A stretch of DNA of 64,000 nucleotides from positions 1 to 64,000 of the forward strand of contig NZ_JAERRG010000009.1 of assembly GCF_016741935.1 (NCBI RefSeq), given 5' to 3'. The translations under genes and the position numbers were made by a program. Source of the DNA: Streptomyces endocoffeicus. GTDB taxonomy: Bacteria > Actinomycetota > Actinomycetes > Streptomycetales > Streptomycetaceae. Shown here piece after piece: positions 15,384-22,648 of this stretch; positions within the stretch are counted from its first letter, which is position 1; each line of letters starts with the position of its first letter. The notes beneath the pieces were generated by a model. It did no database searches. It was not told where the DNA came from and was given only the letters and a program-made list of their open reading frames with translations.

Positions 15384-16219
15384 CCACGCCCACCGAATGC
15401 ATTGTTGAGCCCTACCCCGGTCTGCCCCTGACGGTGCGGGACGTGGGCGCGGGCCGGCCCGTGCTCGTCCTGCACGGCGGCGCCGGACCCGCCGGCGTGA
15501 GCGGTGTGGTGGACCACTTCGCCGCCACTTCCCGGGTGCTGGCACCGACCCACCCGGGCTGGGAGGACACCCCTCGGCCCGAGTGGTTCGCGGGCGTGGA
15601 CGACCTCGTCGAGACGTATCTGGATCTGCTGGACGACCGCGATCTGCGCGATGTCCTCGTCCTCGGCAGCTCCTTCGGCGGCTGGATCGCCGCGGAGATG
15701 GCCGTGCGCGACCGGGGCCGCCGCATCGGCGGACTGGTCGTCATGGGCGCGTTCGGGCCGCGGATCGAGGGGCACGAGGTGCGGTTCCCCACGGCCCCGC
15801 CCGGCCCACCGCCCGGTGCGGGTCCCGGACCCGGCCAGGGTCCCGGACCCGGGGAAAGCTCCGGACCCGGGGAAGGCCCCCGACCCGGGGAAGGCCCCCG
15901 ACCCGGGGAAGGCTCCGGCGCCTCCGCGCCGCGCCGGGGGCCCTCACCCGCCGCCCTCCAGGCGCTGACGGCCTACGCCGGGCCGACGAAGTCCGACCCG
16001 AAGCTGCTGCACCGGCTCACCCGGGTGACGGTGCCCGCCCTCGCGGTGTGGGGCGAGAACGACACCGTCGTCCCGCCCGACTACGGCCGCGCGTACGCCG
16101 CCGCCATCCCCGGGGCGCGCTTCGAGCTGATCCCGGGCGCGGGCCACCTCCCCACCCGGGAGGCCCCGGAGGCCACGTTCGCCGCGATCGACGCGTTCCT
16201 GGCCGCCGCCGGGCGGTAA
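15380..16219 (+). CDS. Alpha/beta hydrolase with repeat-expanded lid
   Basis: A 279-residue alpha/beta hydrolase. The oxyanion region is LVLHGGAGPAG, the nucleophile elbow GSSFGGW (Ser about 96), the acid in VWGENDTVVPP (Asp about 225) and the histidine in GAGHLPTRE (about 255). About 40 residues of Pro/Gly/Glu repeats (GPGPGQGPGPGESSGPGEGP and on) interrupt the lid region, encoded by an 18-bp repeat. The gene is translationally coupled to the FAD monooxygenase, so it may act on the oxygenated product or a shared substrate. Confidence 0.82.
   Translation: MTTPTECIVEPYPGLPLTVRDVGAGRPVLVLHGGAGPAGVSGVVDHFAATSRVLAPTHPGWEDTPRPEWFAGVDDLVETYLDLLDDRDLRDVLVLGSSFGGWIAAEMAVRDRGRRIGGLVVMGAFGPRIEGHEVRFPTAPPGPPPGAGPGPGQGPGPGESSGPGEGPRPGEGPRPGEGSGASAPRRGPSPAALQALTAYAGPTKSDPKLLHRLTRVTVPALAVWGENDTVVPPDYGRAYAAAIPGARFELIPGAGHLPTREAPEATFAAIDAFLAAAGR
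15823..15920 (+). repeat. 18-bp coding tandem repeat in hydrolase lid
   Basis: About five copies of an 18-bp unit (CCGGACCCGGGGAAGGCC and variants) encode the repeated G-P-G-E-G-P / R-P-G-E-G-P string. Copies are nearly identical, which suggests recent in-frame expansion inside an otherwise conserved fold. Confidence 0.85.
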
Positions 16220-16229
16220 CGGCCAAACC

Positions 16230-17273
16230 TCAGCCGGCGCGCCCCAGCTCCTTGCGGAAGAGCTCCAGCACGTTGCCGCCGAGGATCTTCTCGATATCCC
16301 CCTCCGGAAGGCCCCTTCGGACCAGCGCCTCGGTCACCAGAGGCAGTCCGCGGGGGCCTTCGAGGCCGGGGACCACCAGCCGGGCGTACTCGACGTCCTC
16401 GCAGCAGGGCGGGGTGGTGTCCGCGCTGACCTCCTTGATGAAGTCCGGCCCCAGACCCACATGGCCGACGCCGATCACCTCGGCGATGTGGACGATGTGA
16501 TCGGCCAGCCGGTCCACCGTGCGGTCGGCCGGGGCGGTGGCCAGGAACTCGCCGAGGAAGTTGACGCACACCGTGCCGCCGGTGGCCGCGATCCCGCGCA
16601 GCTGCTCGTCGGTGAGGTTGCGATGGTGGTCCAGCAGCGCGCGGGCGGAGGAGTGGGTGGCCAGCACGGGGCGAGTGGCCAGCTCCAGCACATGGGCCAC
16701 CCCGGAGGCGCCGAGATGGGAGACGTCGAAGAGGATGCCCAGACGCTCCATCTCCGTCAACGCCCGCACCCCGGCCTCGGTGAGCCGGCTTCCGGTGGCG
16801 TCCTCACCGCTGCCGTCCGCCAGGGCGGTGCGCCCCCAGTGGGCGAGCGAGGCGATGCGCACCCCGAGGCGGTGGAGGGTCGGGAGGAGCTCGACGTTGG
16901 CGTCCAGCCCGGGGGCGCTCTCCAGCGCCAGCACCAGGGCGATCCGGCCGTCGGCGAGCGCGGCGTCGATGTCGTCGCCGTCCAGGCACAGCCGCACCTC
17001 GTCGGCGTTGCCCTCGGCGAGGGTGTGAGCGCACTCGATCATCCGCAGCGTCTCGCGCAGCGCGCCCTCGGGCCGGAACTGGTCGTCGATGAAGACCGGG
17101 AGCACCTGGAGATCCACCCCGCCCTCGCGCAGCTGCGGCAGCCAGCGCTCGCGGAAGTAGCCCGCCCAGCGGTGCGGCGGGCGGGCGGTGACGGCGATCA
17201 GCAGGTCATTGTGGGCGTCGGCGACGACGGCGCGCCGGTGGAGTGCACGGCTCATACGGCTCATACGGCTCAT
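16230..17273 (-). CDS. Membrane dipeptidase-type (M19) amidohydrolase
   Basis: A 347-residue M19 renal-dipeptidase-like protein. Zinc-site motifs are in order: DAHNDLL (about residues 19-25), ALESAPGL (Glu), LFDVSHLG, ATHSSARALLDHHRNLTDEQL, VNFLGEF and HVGLGPDFIKE. Family members cleave dipeptides, often with D- or beta-amino residues. There is no signal peptide, so it is probably cytoplasmic. The first nine residues repeat MSR three times (ATGAGCCGT units), and the true start could be any of the three ATGs. It stands alone, convergent with the hydrolase. Confidence 0.85.
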   Translation of the reverse strand: MSRMSRMSRALHRRAVVADAHNDLLIAVTARPPHRWAGYFRERWLPQLREGGVDLQVLPVFIDDQFRPEGALRETLRMIECAHTLAEGNADEVRLCLDGDDIDAALADGRIALVLALESAPGLDANVELLPTLHRLGVRIASLAHWGRTALADGSGEDATGSRLTEAGVRALTEMERLGILFDVSHLGASGVAHVLELATRPVLATHSSARALLDHHRNLTDEQLRGIAATGGTVCVNFLGEFLATAPADRTVDRLADHIVHIAEVIGVGHVGLGPDFIKEVSADTTPPCCEDVEYARLVVPGLEGPRGLPLVTEALVRRGLPEGDIEKILGGNVLELFRKELGRAG

Positions 17274-17678
17274 ACGGACGGCGGTGCCCTTTCGTGTGAC
17301 CGGGACCCCGGGCGCCGGGGTCGGCGGCGGTCATCGTGGCGTACGGGCCGCCCGCCGGTCCACGGATTTTCGCCCGGCGGGTCTTTCCCCTCCCCGCCCC
17401 TTCCCGTTACCTGGGGCTCCGCCCCTGGACCCCGGGCGTCTGGGGTGGAGCCCCACCACGCGGCGGAGCCGCAGATCGATGCTTCGGGAAGGGGCGAAGC
17501 CCGAGCCCGGGGTCTGGACGTAGCCCCGGTCCGAGGCCTGGAGCAGGGACCCGACCGGGGGTCTGGGGCGAAGCCCCGCTCCGGGGGCTGGGGCGGAGCC
17601 CCAGTTTCGGGAAGGGGCGGGGCGGGGAGCAGCCCGCCGCAGGCGTCACGATCCGCCGGACACCCCCTCGGTACGCGG
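17274..17678. other. Intergenic region with dispersed GGGGCTCCGCCCC repeats
   Basis: About 400 bases without a supported gene. It is filled with GC-rich inverted-repeat units of the type TGGGGCTCCGCCCCTGGACC (near 17413-17454 and 17540-17605). A 29-base stretch, 17456-17484, recurs inverted at 54942-54970 with one mismatch. Such elements may terminate transcription from the flanking convergent or tandem genes. Confidence 0.6.
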
Positions 17679-17940
17679 TCAGTTGAGGGCGATCAGACCG
17701 ATGGCCAGCCCCGCGCCGAGCAGCCCGACGGCCCGGGGCCGGGTGATCCGCTCCCGCAGGAACGTCAGCGCGAGCAGCACCGGCACCGCCGGATAGAGCG
17801 CGGACAGCACCACGGCGACGGACAGCGACTCCCGCCGGGTCGCGAGCAGATAGAGGATGGTCGCCAAGGTGCCGAGCGCGCCCGCCACCGCCGCCACGGC
17901 GGCCGCCCGGCGGGGTGAGAGGATCGGGGCGGGACGACCC
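17679..17940 (-). pseudogene. EamA-type transporter, C-terminal fragment
   Basis: The minus strand encodes the last 80 or so residues of an EamA/DMT transporter: LATILYLLATRRESLSVAVV, SALYPAVPVLLALTFLRERI and GLLGAGLAIGLIALN. These are the final three or so membrane helices. The reading frame lacks the preceding seven helices: the sequence before about 17940 runs into the start of the divergent hydrolase gene. It is best read as a 5'-truncated gene. Confidence 0.7.
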
Positions 17941-17957
17941 GAGGGAGGCGGCGGGAG

Positions 17958-18740
17958 ATGTCGGTGGAGATCACCTGGTGGGGGCATGCCACCGCGACCG
18001 TGCGGGACTCCGGTGTGCGGGTGCTGACCGACCCCCTCTTCGTACGGCGGCTGGCCCATCTGCGGCGCCGCCGGGGAGCCGTGCCACCGGCCGCCGCGGC
18101 GGTCGCGGACGTGGCGCTGGTCTCGCATCTGCACGCCGACCATCTGCACCTCGGCTCGCTGGCCAAGCTGCCGCCCGGCACCCGGCTGGTGGTGCCGCGC
18201 GGGGCCGGGCGGGCGGTGCCCGGGCTGCGGCGGGTGGTCGCGGCGCGGGGGCTGCGGGTGACCGAGATGGCGCCGGGGGACGTGTGCGCGGTCGGCGAGG
18301 TGCGGATCCGGGCGGTGCCGGCCGCGCACGACGGTCGGCGGCTGCCGTACGGGCCGAGCCGGGTGCCCGCGCTGGGGTACGTACTGAGCGGCGAGTCGAC
18401 CACGTACTTCGCGGGCGACACCGGGCTGTTCGACGGGATGGCGGAGGCGGTGGGCGCCTGCGATGTGGCGCTGCTCCCGGTGGGCGGCTGGGGCCCGTAC
18501 CTCGGCCCCGGCCATCTCGACGCGGGCCGCGCGGCACAGGCGCTGGCCCGGCTGGGGGCGCGCTGCGCGGTGCCGGTGCACTACGGGACGTACTGGCCGA
18601 TCGGGATGGACGCGATCCGTCCGCATGAATTCCACGCCCCGGGCGACGACTTCGTGCGCCACGCCGGGCGGCTCGCCCCCGAAGCGGTGGTGCACCGGCT
18701 GGTGCACGGGGAGTGCGTGCGGCTGGAGCCCGCCAGGTGA
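17958..18740 (+). CDS. MBL-fold metallo-hydrolase, UlaG-like
   Basis: A 260-residue metallo-beta-lactamase-fold protein. The zinc motif HLHADHLH is at about residues 55-62, with TWWGHAT at the start, a VPAAHDG histidine and YFAGDTGLF (metal Asp) downstream. It resembles UlaG/NAPE-PLD-like hydrolases of unassigned substrate. Streptomyces genomes hold several, and a larger relative is at 38651. Its stop overlaps the DedA gene start by four bases, so the two are probably co-translated. Confidence 0.82.
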   Translation: MSVEITWWGHATATVRDSGVRVLTDPLFVRRLAHLRRRRGAVPPAAAAVADVALVSHLHADHLHLGSLAKLPPGTRLVVPRGAGRAVPGLRRVVAARGLRVTEMAPGDVCAVGEVRIRAVPAAHDGRRLPYGPSRVPALGYVLSGESTTYFAGDTGLFDGMAEAVGACDVALLPVGGWGPYLGPGHLDAGRAAQALARLGARCAVPVHYGTYWPIGMDAIRPHEFHAPGDDFVRHAGRLAPEAVVHRLVHGECVRLEPAR

Positions 18741-19393
18741 TAGGGGATCTGGCGGATCTGGCGCGGAGCGTGCCGTCCGAGTCGACACAGCAGGCGGTGG
18801 GGTACCCCTCGCTGTACCTGCTGGTGGTGTTCGGGTCGCTGGTGCCGGTGGTGCCCACCGGGGCGGTGGTCTCCTCGGCGGCGGTGGTCGCCATCCACCA
18901 GACCGCTGCCCCGCTGTCCCTGCTGGTGGTCTTCGGAGTGGCCTCGCTGGCGGCCTTCTCCGGCGATGTGATGCTGTACTGGCTCGGGCTGCGCGGGGTG
19001 CGCTCGAAGAACGGCTCGCGGTGGCTGGAGCGGATCCACGACCACGCGGCGCCGGAGCGGCTGGACCAGGCACAGGCGCGGCTGGACGAGCACGGGGTGG
19101 CGGTTCTGGTGCTGTCCCGGCTGATCCCGGCGGGGCGGATACCGGTGATGCTGGCCTGCCTGCTGGCGCGCTGGCCGCTGCGGAGGTTCGCCCGGGGCGC
19201 CGGACCCGCGGCGCTGGCCTGGGCGGTGACGTATCAGCTGATCGGGATCCTGGGCGGCTCACTCTTCGCCGAGCCCTGGGAGGGCGTGGCGGCGGCGGTG
19301 GTCCTGACGGTCGTGATCAGCACGGCCCCCGCGCTGTGGCGCCGTCTGCGCCGCCGAACCGCCCGCGACGCCCAGAGCGAGGCCGCGGGCTGA
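18737..19393 (+). CDS. DedA family membrane protein
   Basis: A 218-residue integral membrane protein of the DedA/VTT family, with four to five hydrophobic segments. The family features visible are FGSLVPVVPTGAV early, FSGDVMLYWLGL, and the conserved VLSRLIPAGRIPVMLACLL in the last third. DedA proteins help recycle lipid carriers or maintain membrane homeostasis. GTG 18737 overlaps the metallo-hydrolase stop (GTGA). Confidence 0.85.
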   Translation: MIGDLADLARSVPSESTQQAVGYPSLYLLVVFGSLVPVVPTGAVVSSAAVVAIHQTAAPLSLLVVFGVASLAAFSGDVMLYWLGLRGVRSKNGSRWLERIHDHAAPERLDQAQARLDEHGVAVLVLSRLIPAGRIPVMLACLLARWPLRRFARGAGPAALAWAVTYQLIGILGGSLFAEPWEGVAAAVVLTVVISTAPALWRRLRRRTARDAQSEAAG

Positions 19394-19403
19394 CGGCGAC
19401 ACC

Positions 19404-19418
19404 CTGAGAAGCTGTTTC
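19404..19418. repeat. Left 15-bp inverted repeat flanking the acyltransferase/TetR block
   Basis: CTGAGAAGCTGTTTC here matches, inverted with one mismatch, GAAACAGCTTCTGAG at 21584-21598. The two copies bound a 2.2-kb block with a small zinc-ribbon-like reading frame, an acyltransferase and a TetR gene. They may be ends of a mobile or decayed element. The core AGAAACAGCTTCT is itself quasi-palindromic, which lowers the significance. Confidence 0.5.
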
Positions 19419-19460
19419 TCATCCCCCAGTTCTGAGTAGCCTGGCCCCTACGCTGGCGGG

Positions 19461-19628
19461 GTGTCCGAGGGCTCCCGGCGGGCCGGGGAGAGGATCTGTC
19501 GGGCTTGTGGCGAGCGGCTGAGGCCGGAGGCCCGGCCTGACGCGGTGTTCTGGGCCGCGATCACTCTCATGACCCGCCGCCTCACGAGCGGACCAGCCCG
19601 TCAGAATCAGCTCGCACCGGCGGCCTGA
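19461..19628 (+). CDS. Small zinc-ribbon-like protein, possibly a remnant
   Basis: A 55-residue reading frame from GTG 19461. The start RICRACGERLRPEARPDAVFW resembles the C-x-x-C of small actinobacterial zinc-ribbon proteins (CxxCGxxL...RRDAxFCSxxC), but the second cysteine pair is absent, since FWAAIT replaces FCSxxC. It could be a degenerate copy or a spurious frame. No clear ribosome site is seen. Confidence 0.3.
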   Translation: MSEGSRRAGERICRACGERLRPEARPDAVFWAAITLMTRRLTSGPARQNQLAPAA

Positions 19629-19661
19629 ATCGATTCTCGTGGTCGGCCGACCTGGCCCAGC

Positions 19662-20870
19662 TCATAGAACCCGGCGGACACCAGGCAAGCGGCGCAGTCC
19701 GGCAGCGAGTGCGAAGGCAGTCCCGATGGCGAGCACGCTGGACGTCGCCCATGCACCGATCGCGGACAGATTGCGGCCCGTCAGGTAATTCTGCACGGTC
19801 ACCACCAGCGGCACATGAAGGATGTACACGCCGTACGAATCCGCTGCCAGTTCCTTGGAGAGGCGGCTTGTACTGGTGACCGTCTCACGGAACAGGGTGA
19901 GCAGCCCGACGCACAGGGACACGCACAAGGCGCTGTCGTACGCCGCCCAGGCCAGGGCCGGCCCGTTGAAGCCCCCCGGGGCGAACCAGTCGGAGTCCGC
20001 TCCCATCGCGAAAAGCGAGGCGACTGCCGCCAGCCCGACGCCCAGCCACACCCATCCGATGCGGGCATCGAACCTCTCCAGCCAGTGGTGACGGTGTGCG
20101 AGCACGCCGAGGGTGAAGAAGGCCGCGTACTGCGGTACCCGGGCGGGCTCGACCTGTAGGAAGTCCAGCACCGGGATCCACTTGTCCAGCGGGTACCTCA
20201 GCCGTATGAGCAAGGTGGCGGCGGTGATCGCCGCCGTCAGCCACAGCAGCGCCCCGTGCCCCGGCGCGGGGCGCTCACCACGCACCCGCTCGTCGCGTCG
20301 AGGGCGCTGCAGCAGACGGCCGACCCGGCTGCAGATGACGTACAACACGGTGTAGGCGAGCAGGTTCTGGATGAACCACAGGTGCCCGAACTGCAGGTCC
20401 GGCCAGGAAGGCCCCGTCCAGCCCGCAGGTTTCTCCGCCAGGCCCAGGTAGACGTCCCAGAAGTAACGCGGGAAGGAGATAGGCGGGTAGCCGCGGTAGT
20501 GAACGTAGTACGTGTACATCAGGCCAGGCACGATCGTCAGTGCGCCGACCACCACCGGGATACCCAGCCTGACCATGCGGCTCTTCAGGAAACGCCAGGC
20601 TCCGTGCCGCTGGTACGAGCTGGGCACGAACGCCGCGGAGACGAAGAAGAACAGACTCATGAAGAACGCCCCGTCGACCGCGGACAGCGTGGCCAGGCCC
20701 GGGGTGCGCGGCTGTCCCTCGACATACCACCAGTCGTCCGGCCCGTAGGGCTGGGCAGCGTGGTGGACCACGACTAGGACCGTCAGCGCGATCCGTAAGT
20801 TGTCGAGCCAGTCCAGACGGCGGTCGGGGCGCACTGCAGAGGGGGATGTACCAGAATTGAGTGTGTGCAT
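19662..20870 (-). CDS. Acyltransferase family 3 (OafA-like) membrane protein
   Basis: A 402-residue polytopic protein with about ten hydrophobic segments. The N-terminal DWLDNLRIALTVLVVVHHAAQPYG and FFFVSAAFVPSSYQRHG are hallmarks of acyltransferase_3, followed by FGHLWFIQNLLAY and, near the end, SYGVYILHVPLVV. Members transfer acyl groups to sugars or lipids at the membrane. ATG 20870 is chosen; an upstream frame into the TetR gene region has no ribosome site. It lies 40 bases downstream of a TetR gene in the same direction and is probably its target. Confidence 0.85.
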   Translation of the reverse strand: MHTLNSGTSPSAVRPDRRLDWLDNLRIALTVLVVVHHAAQPYGPDDWWYVEGQPRTPGLATLSAVDGAFFMSLFFFVSAAFVPSSYQRHGAWRFLKSRMVRLGIPVVVGALTIVPGLMYTYYVHYRGYPPISFPRYFWDVYLGLAEKPAGWTGPSWPDLQFGHLWFIQNLLAYTVLYVICSRVGRLLQRPRRDERVRGERPAPGHGALLWLTAAITAATLLIRLRYPLDKWIPVLDFLQVEPARVPQYAAFFTLGVLAHRHHWLERFDARIGWVWLGVGLAAVASLFAMGADSDWFAPGGFNGPALAWAAYDSALCVSLCVGLLTLFRETVTSTSRLSKELAADSYGVYILHVPLVVTVQNYLTGRNLSAIGAWATSSVLAIGTAFALAAGLRRLPGVRRVL

Positions 20871-20910
20871 CTGTTCAGGATGCTCAACATGTGTACACCT
20901 CGCACTGGGG

Positions 20911-21525
20911 TTATCCCCCCGTCCCGTCCTCCAGGTATCCGTACAGTCCCTGCAAGAGCAGGCGTTGATTGGCCGCGCTGCGTCGCGCCAGCACCGCCGG
21001 ATCGAACATCGGCTCATCACAGTGAGGCTGCATCACCCGCTCCAGCAGCAGCGGCCCAAGGACCAGGCACAGCACCTGAAACGCTGCCCACTCGCTGTTC
21101 GGTGCCTGCTTGCCGTACGCCGCAGACAACCGCCCCAGCTCTGCCCGGGCACCACTCAACATCCGCCCGAACAGGTCCGAACTTGCCGCGCTGTCCTCCA
21201 GCAGGACATGCCGCAGGTAGCCCCGCAGCACCAGGTCCTCCCCGAACAGCCGGGCCGACACCTCGCCAAGCGACTCCATAAGCCCGGCATCCGGATCCAT
21301 CTCGGACAGTTCCTTGCCGATCCGCTCCAGCACGTACTCATCGACCGCGGCGCGCAGTCCCTCCTTCGACCCGAAGTGCCGGGTAACCAACGCCGGCGAC
21401 AGCCCCGCAGCCGCTGCCACCGCCCGCGTCGACGTCGCCTCGAACCCCCGTTCGGCGAACAGCTCCAGCGCAGCCTCGCGCAACCGCGCCCGCCCTGTCA
21501 GATCGCTCTTCTCCACCGCCCTCAT
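20911..21525 (-). CDS. TetR family transcriptional regulator
   Basis: A 204-residue TetR protein. The HTH (about residues 10-55) reads GRARLREAALELFAERGFEATSTRAVAAAAGLSPALVTRHFGSKEGL. The C-terminal part, with MESLGEVSARLFGEDLVLRGYLRHVLLEDS, is a ligand-binding domain of unknown specificity. It precedes and probably controls the acyltransferase gene in an accessory block bordered by inverted repeats. Confidence 0.85.
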   Translation of the reverse strand: MRAVEKSDLTGRARLREAALELFAERGFEATSTRAVAAAAGLSPALVTRHFGSKEGLRAAVDEYVLERIGKELSEMDPDAGLMESLGEVSARLFGEDLVLRGYLRHVLLEDSAASSDLFGRMLSGARAELGRLSAAYGKQAPNSEWAAFQVLCLVLGPLLLERVMQPHCDEPMFDPAVLARRSAANQRLLLQGLYGYLEDGTGG

Positions 21526-21583
21526 GCCCGCAGCGTAATCACGAGCCCACCAGCAGAACGGGGGCTGCTCAACAGGAGGTTCA

Positions 21584-21598
21584 GAAACAGCTTCTGAG
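21584..21598. repeat. Right 15-bp inverted repeat of the acyltransferase block
   Basis: GAAACAGCTTCTGAG, inverted partner of 19404-19418. It runs directly into the left terminal repeat of the transposase-bearing segment (21594-21612), so two repeat systems overlap here by five bases. Confidence 0.5.
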
Positions 21599-21612
21599 CT
21601 TGTTCTTTATCT
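21594..21612. repeat. Left terminal inverted repeat of transposon-like segment
   Basis: CTGAGCTTGTTCTTTATCT matches the reverse complement of 24090-24108 at 18 of 19 bases. Together they bound 2.5 kb holding a hypothetical membrane-anchored protein gene and a DDE transposase gene. Confidence 0.75.
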
Positions 21613-21762
21613 TCTGGGGCGGTCGGCGACAAGATCATGTACTTGGCTGGGTGCAGGCGGCATACGCCAGAGGCTGCCTGAAGCCGCCACCCTGAAAGGT
21701 GGCTTTGCCGGAGTCAGTCAGCGGTCTTGCATACCCCACACAGGGAACAGGCCATCCCACTG

Positions 21763-22398
21763 CTATGCCCGGCGTGCGCGACCTCCGTTGATGTGGTCGA
21801 TCTGTTCGAGGAGAACAGCATTCAGCTGTGCACGCGCGGCCCTGACCCGCTCCAGGGCCTCCAGAATCTCGCGACGTACCGGGACCTCTTGCCGGGCAGG
21901 GCTCTGCAGGACTTCGGCACGGACTTCGCGGGTCGCCTCTCGCAACCAGCCCAGGAGCTGGGACAGGGCTGCGGAGGTTGAACCGTTTACATTGTCCGCT
22001 TCCGAACGGCCAGGGGGAGCCTGGACCACAGGGATGCCGTGTGGTGGCGTGTCCTGCGATTCGAGCCAAAGACCACTGTGAGCGAGGGCATGCCCAGCCT
22101 CGGTAGCCTCTGCGCTGACTCGGTCGATGTTCTCATCGAATCGGTCGACGTCCACAGGACGGTGGGCTTCCAGATCTTGGACGGTGCGCTCCAGCGCATC
22201 GACCCATGCTCGACCCGTGGTTCGCATCTTCAGTAGGCGAGTGATCTCTGTTTCCCTTCGACGAGTCTGCTCCTCACTCGTCCTCTGCTCTGACTGTCGC
22301 CGATGCAGAAGTGCCGGGCCGTAGACCGTCGCGAGGCCGGCGATTCCAGCTCCCCCCAGCACCCCGAGCAGCCCATACAACGCGCCGTTGTCGTTCAT
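21763..22398 (-). CDS. Hypothetical membrane-anchored coiled-coil protein
   Basis: A 211-residue protein of no recognised family. The N-terminus is a single transmembrane segment (about residues 6-28, LYGLLGVLGGAGIAGLATVYG). A charged helical region follows, HRRQSEQRTSEEQTRRRETEI, suited to a coiled coil, then a long helical C-terminal part ending EALERVRAARAQLNAVLLEQIDHINGG. A type III (N-in or N-out) anchor with a cytoplasmic helical body is likely. It lies inside the inverted-repeat-bounded segment, opposite to the transposase, so it may be cargo. Confidence 0.55.
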   Translation of the reverse strand: MNDNGALYGLLGVLGGAGIAGLATVYGPALLHRRQSEQRTSEEQTRRRETEITRLLKMRTTGRAWVDALERTVQDLEAHRPVDVDRFDENIDRVSAEATEAGHALAHSGLWLESQDTPPHGIPVVQAPPGRSEADNVNGSTSAALSQLLGWLREATREVRAEVLQSPARQEVPVRREILEALERVRAARAQLNAVLLEQIDHINGGRARRA

Positions 22399-22648
22399 GC
22401 CCCGACTCCCTCGGAATCTCCGCCTGTACGCATGCCATCTCGATCACCGTTGCCCCTCGACCAGAGGGCAACCTGAACCCTTGACTCAGCATGTACCCAG
22501 CTCTGCAGATGAACCCGTGCCTTGACTCGGGCTCGAATAAGTCTCGAACTTGAGGCCCTTTTGCCTCGTTCGTCGAGCACGTAGGGCGGCCTTCACGCGA
22601 TCGTGTGCCAAGTCGAGTAGGCATCTGGACCGTGCGAAGGCCGTGGCA

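Noticed and set aside
21681..21710. GCCACC-CTGAAA-GGTGGC hairpin as a terminator
   Set aside because: The stem is only six base pairs and the T-run lies on the strand without a gene ending there.
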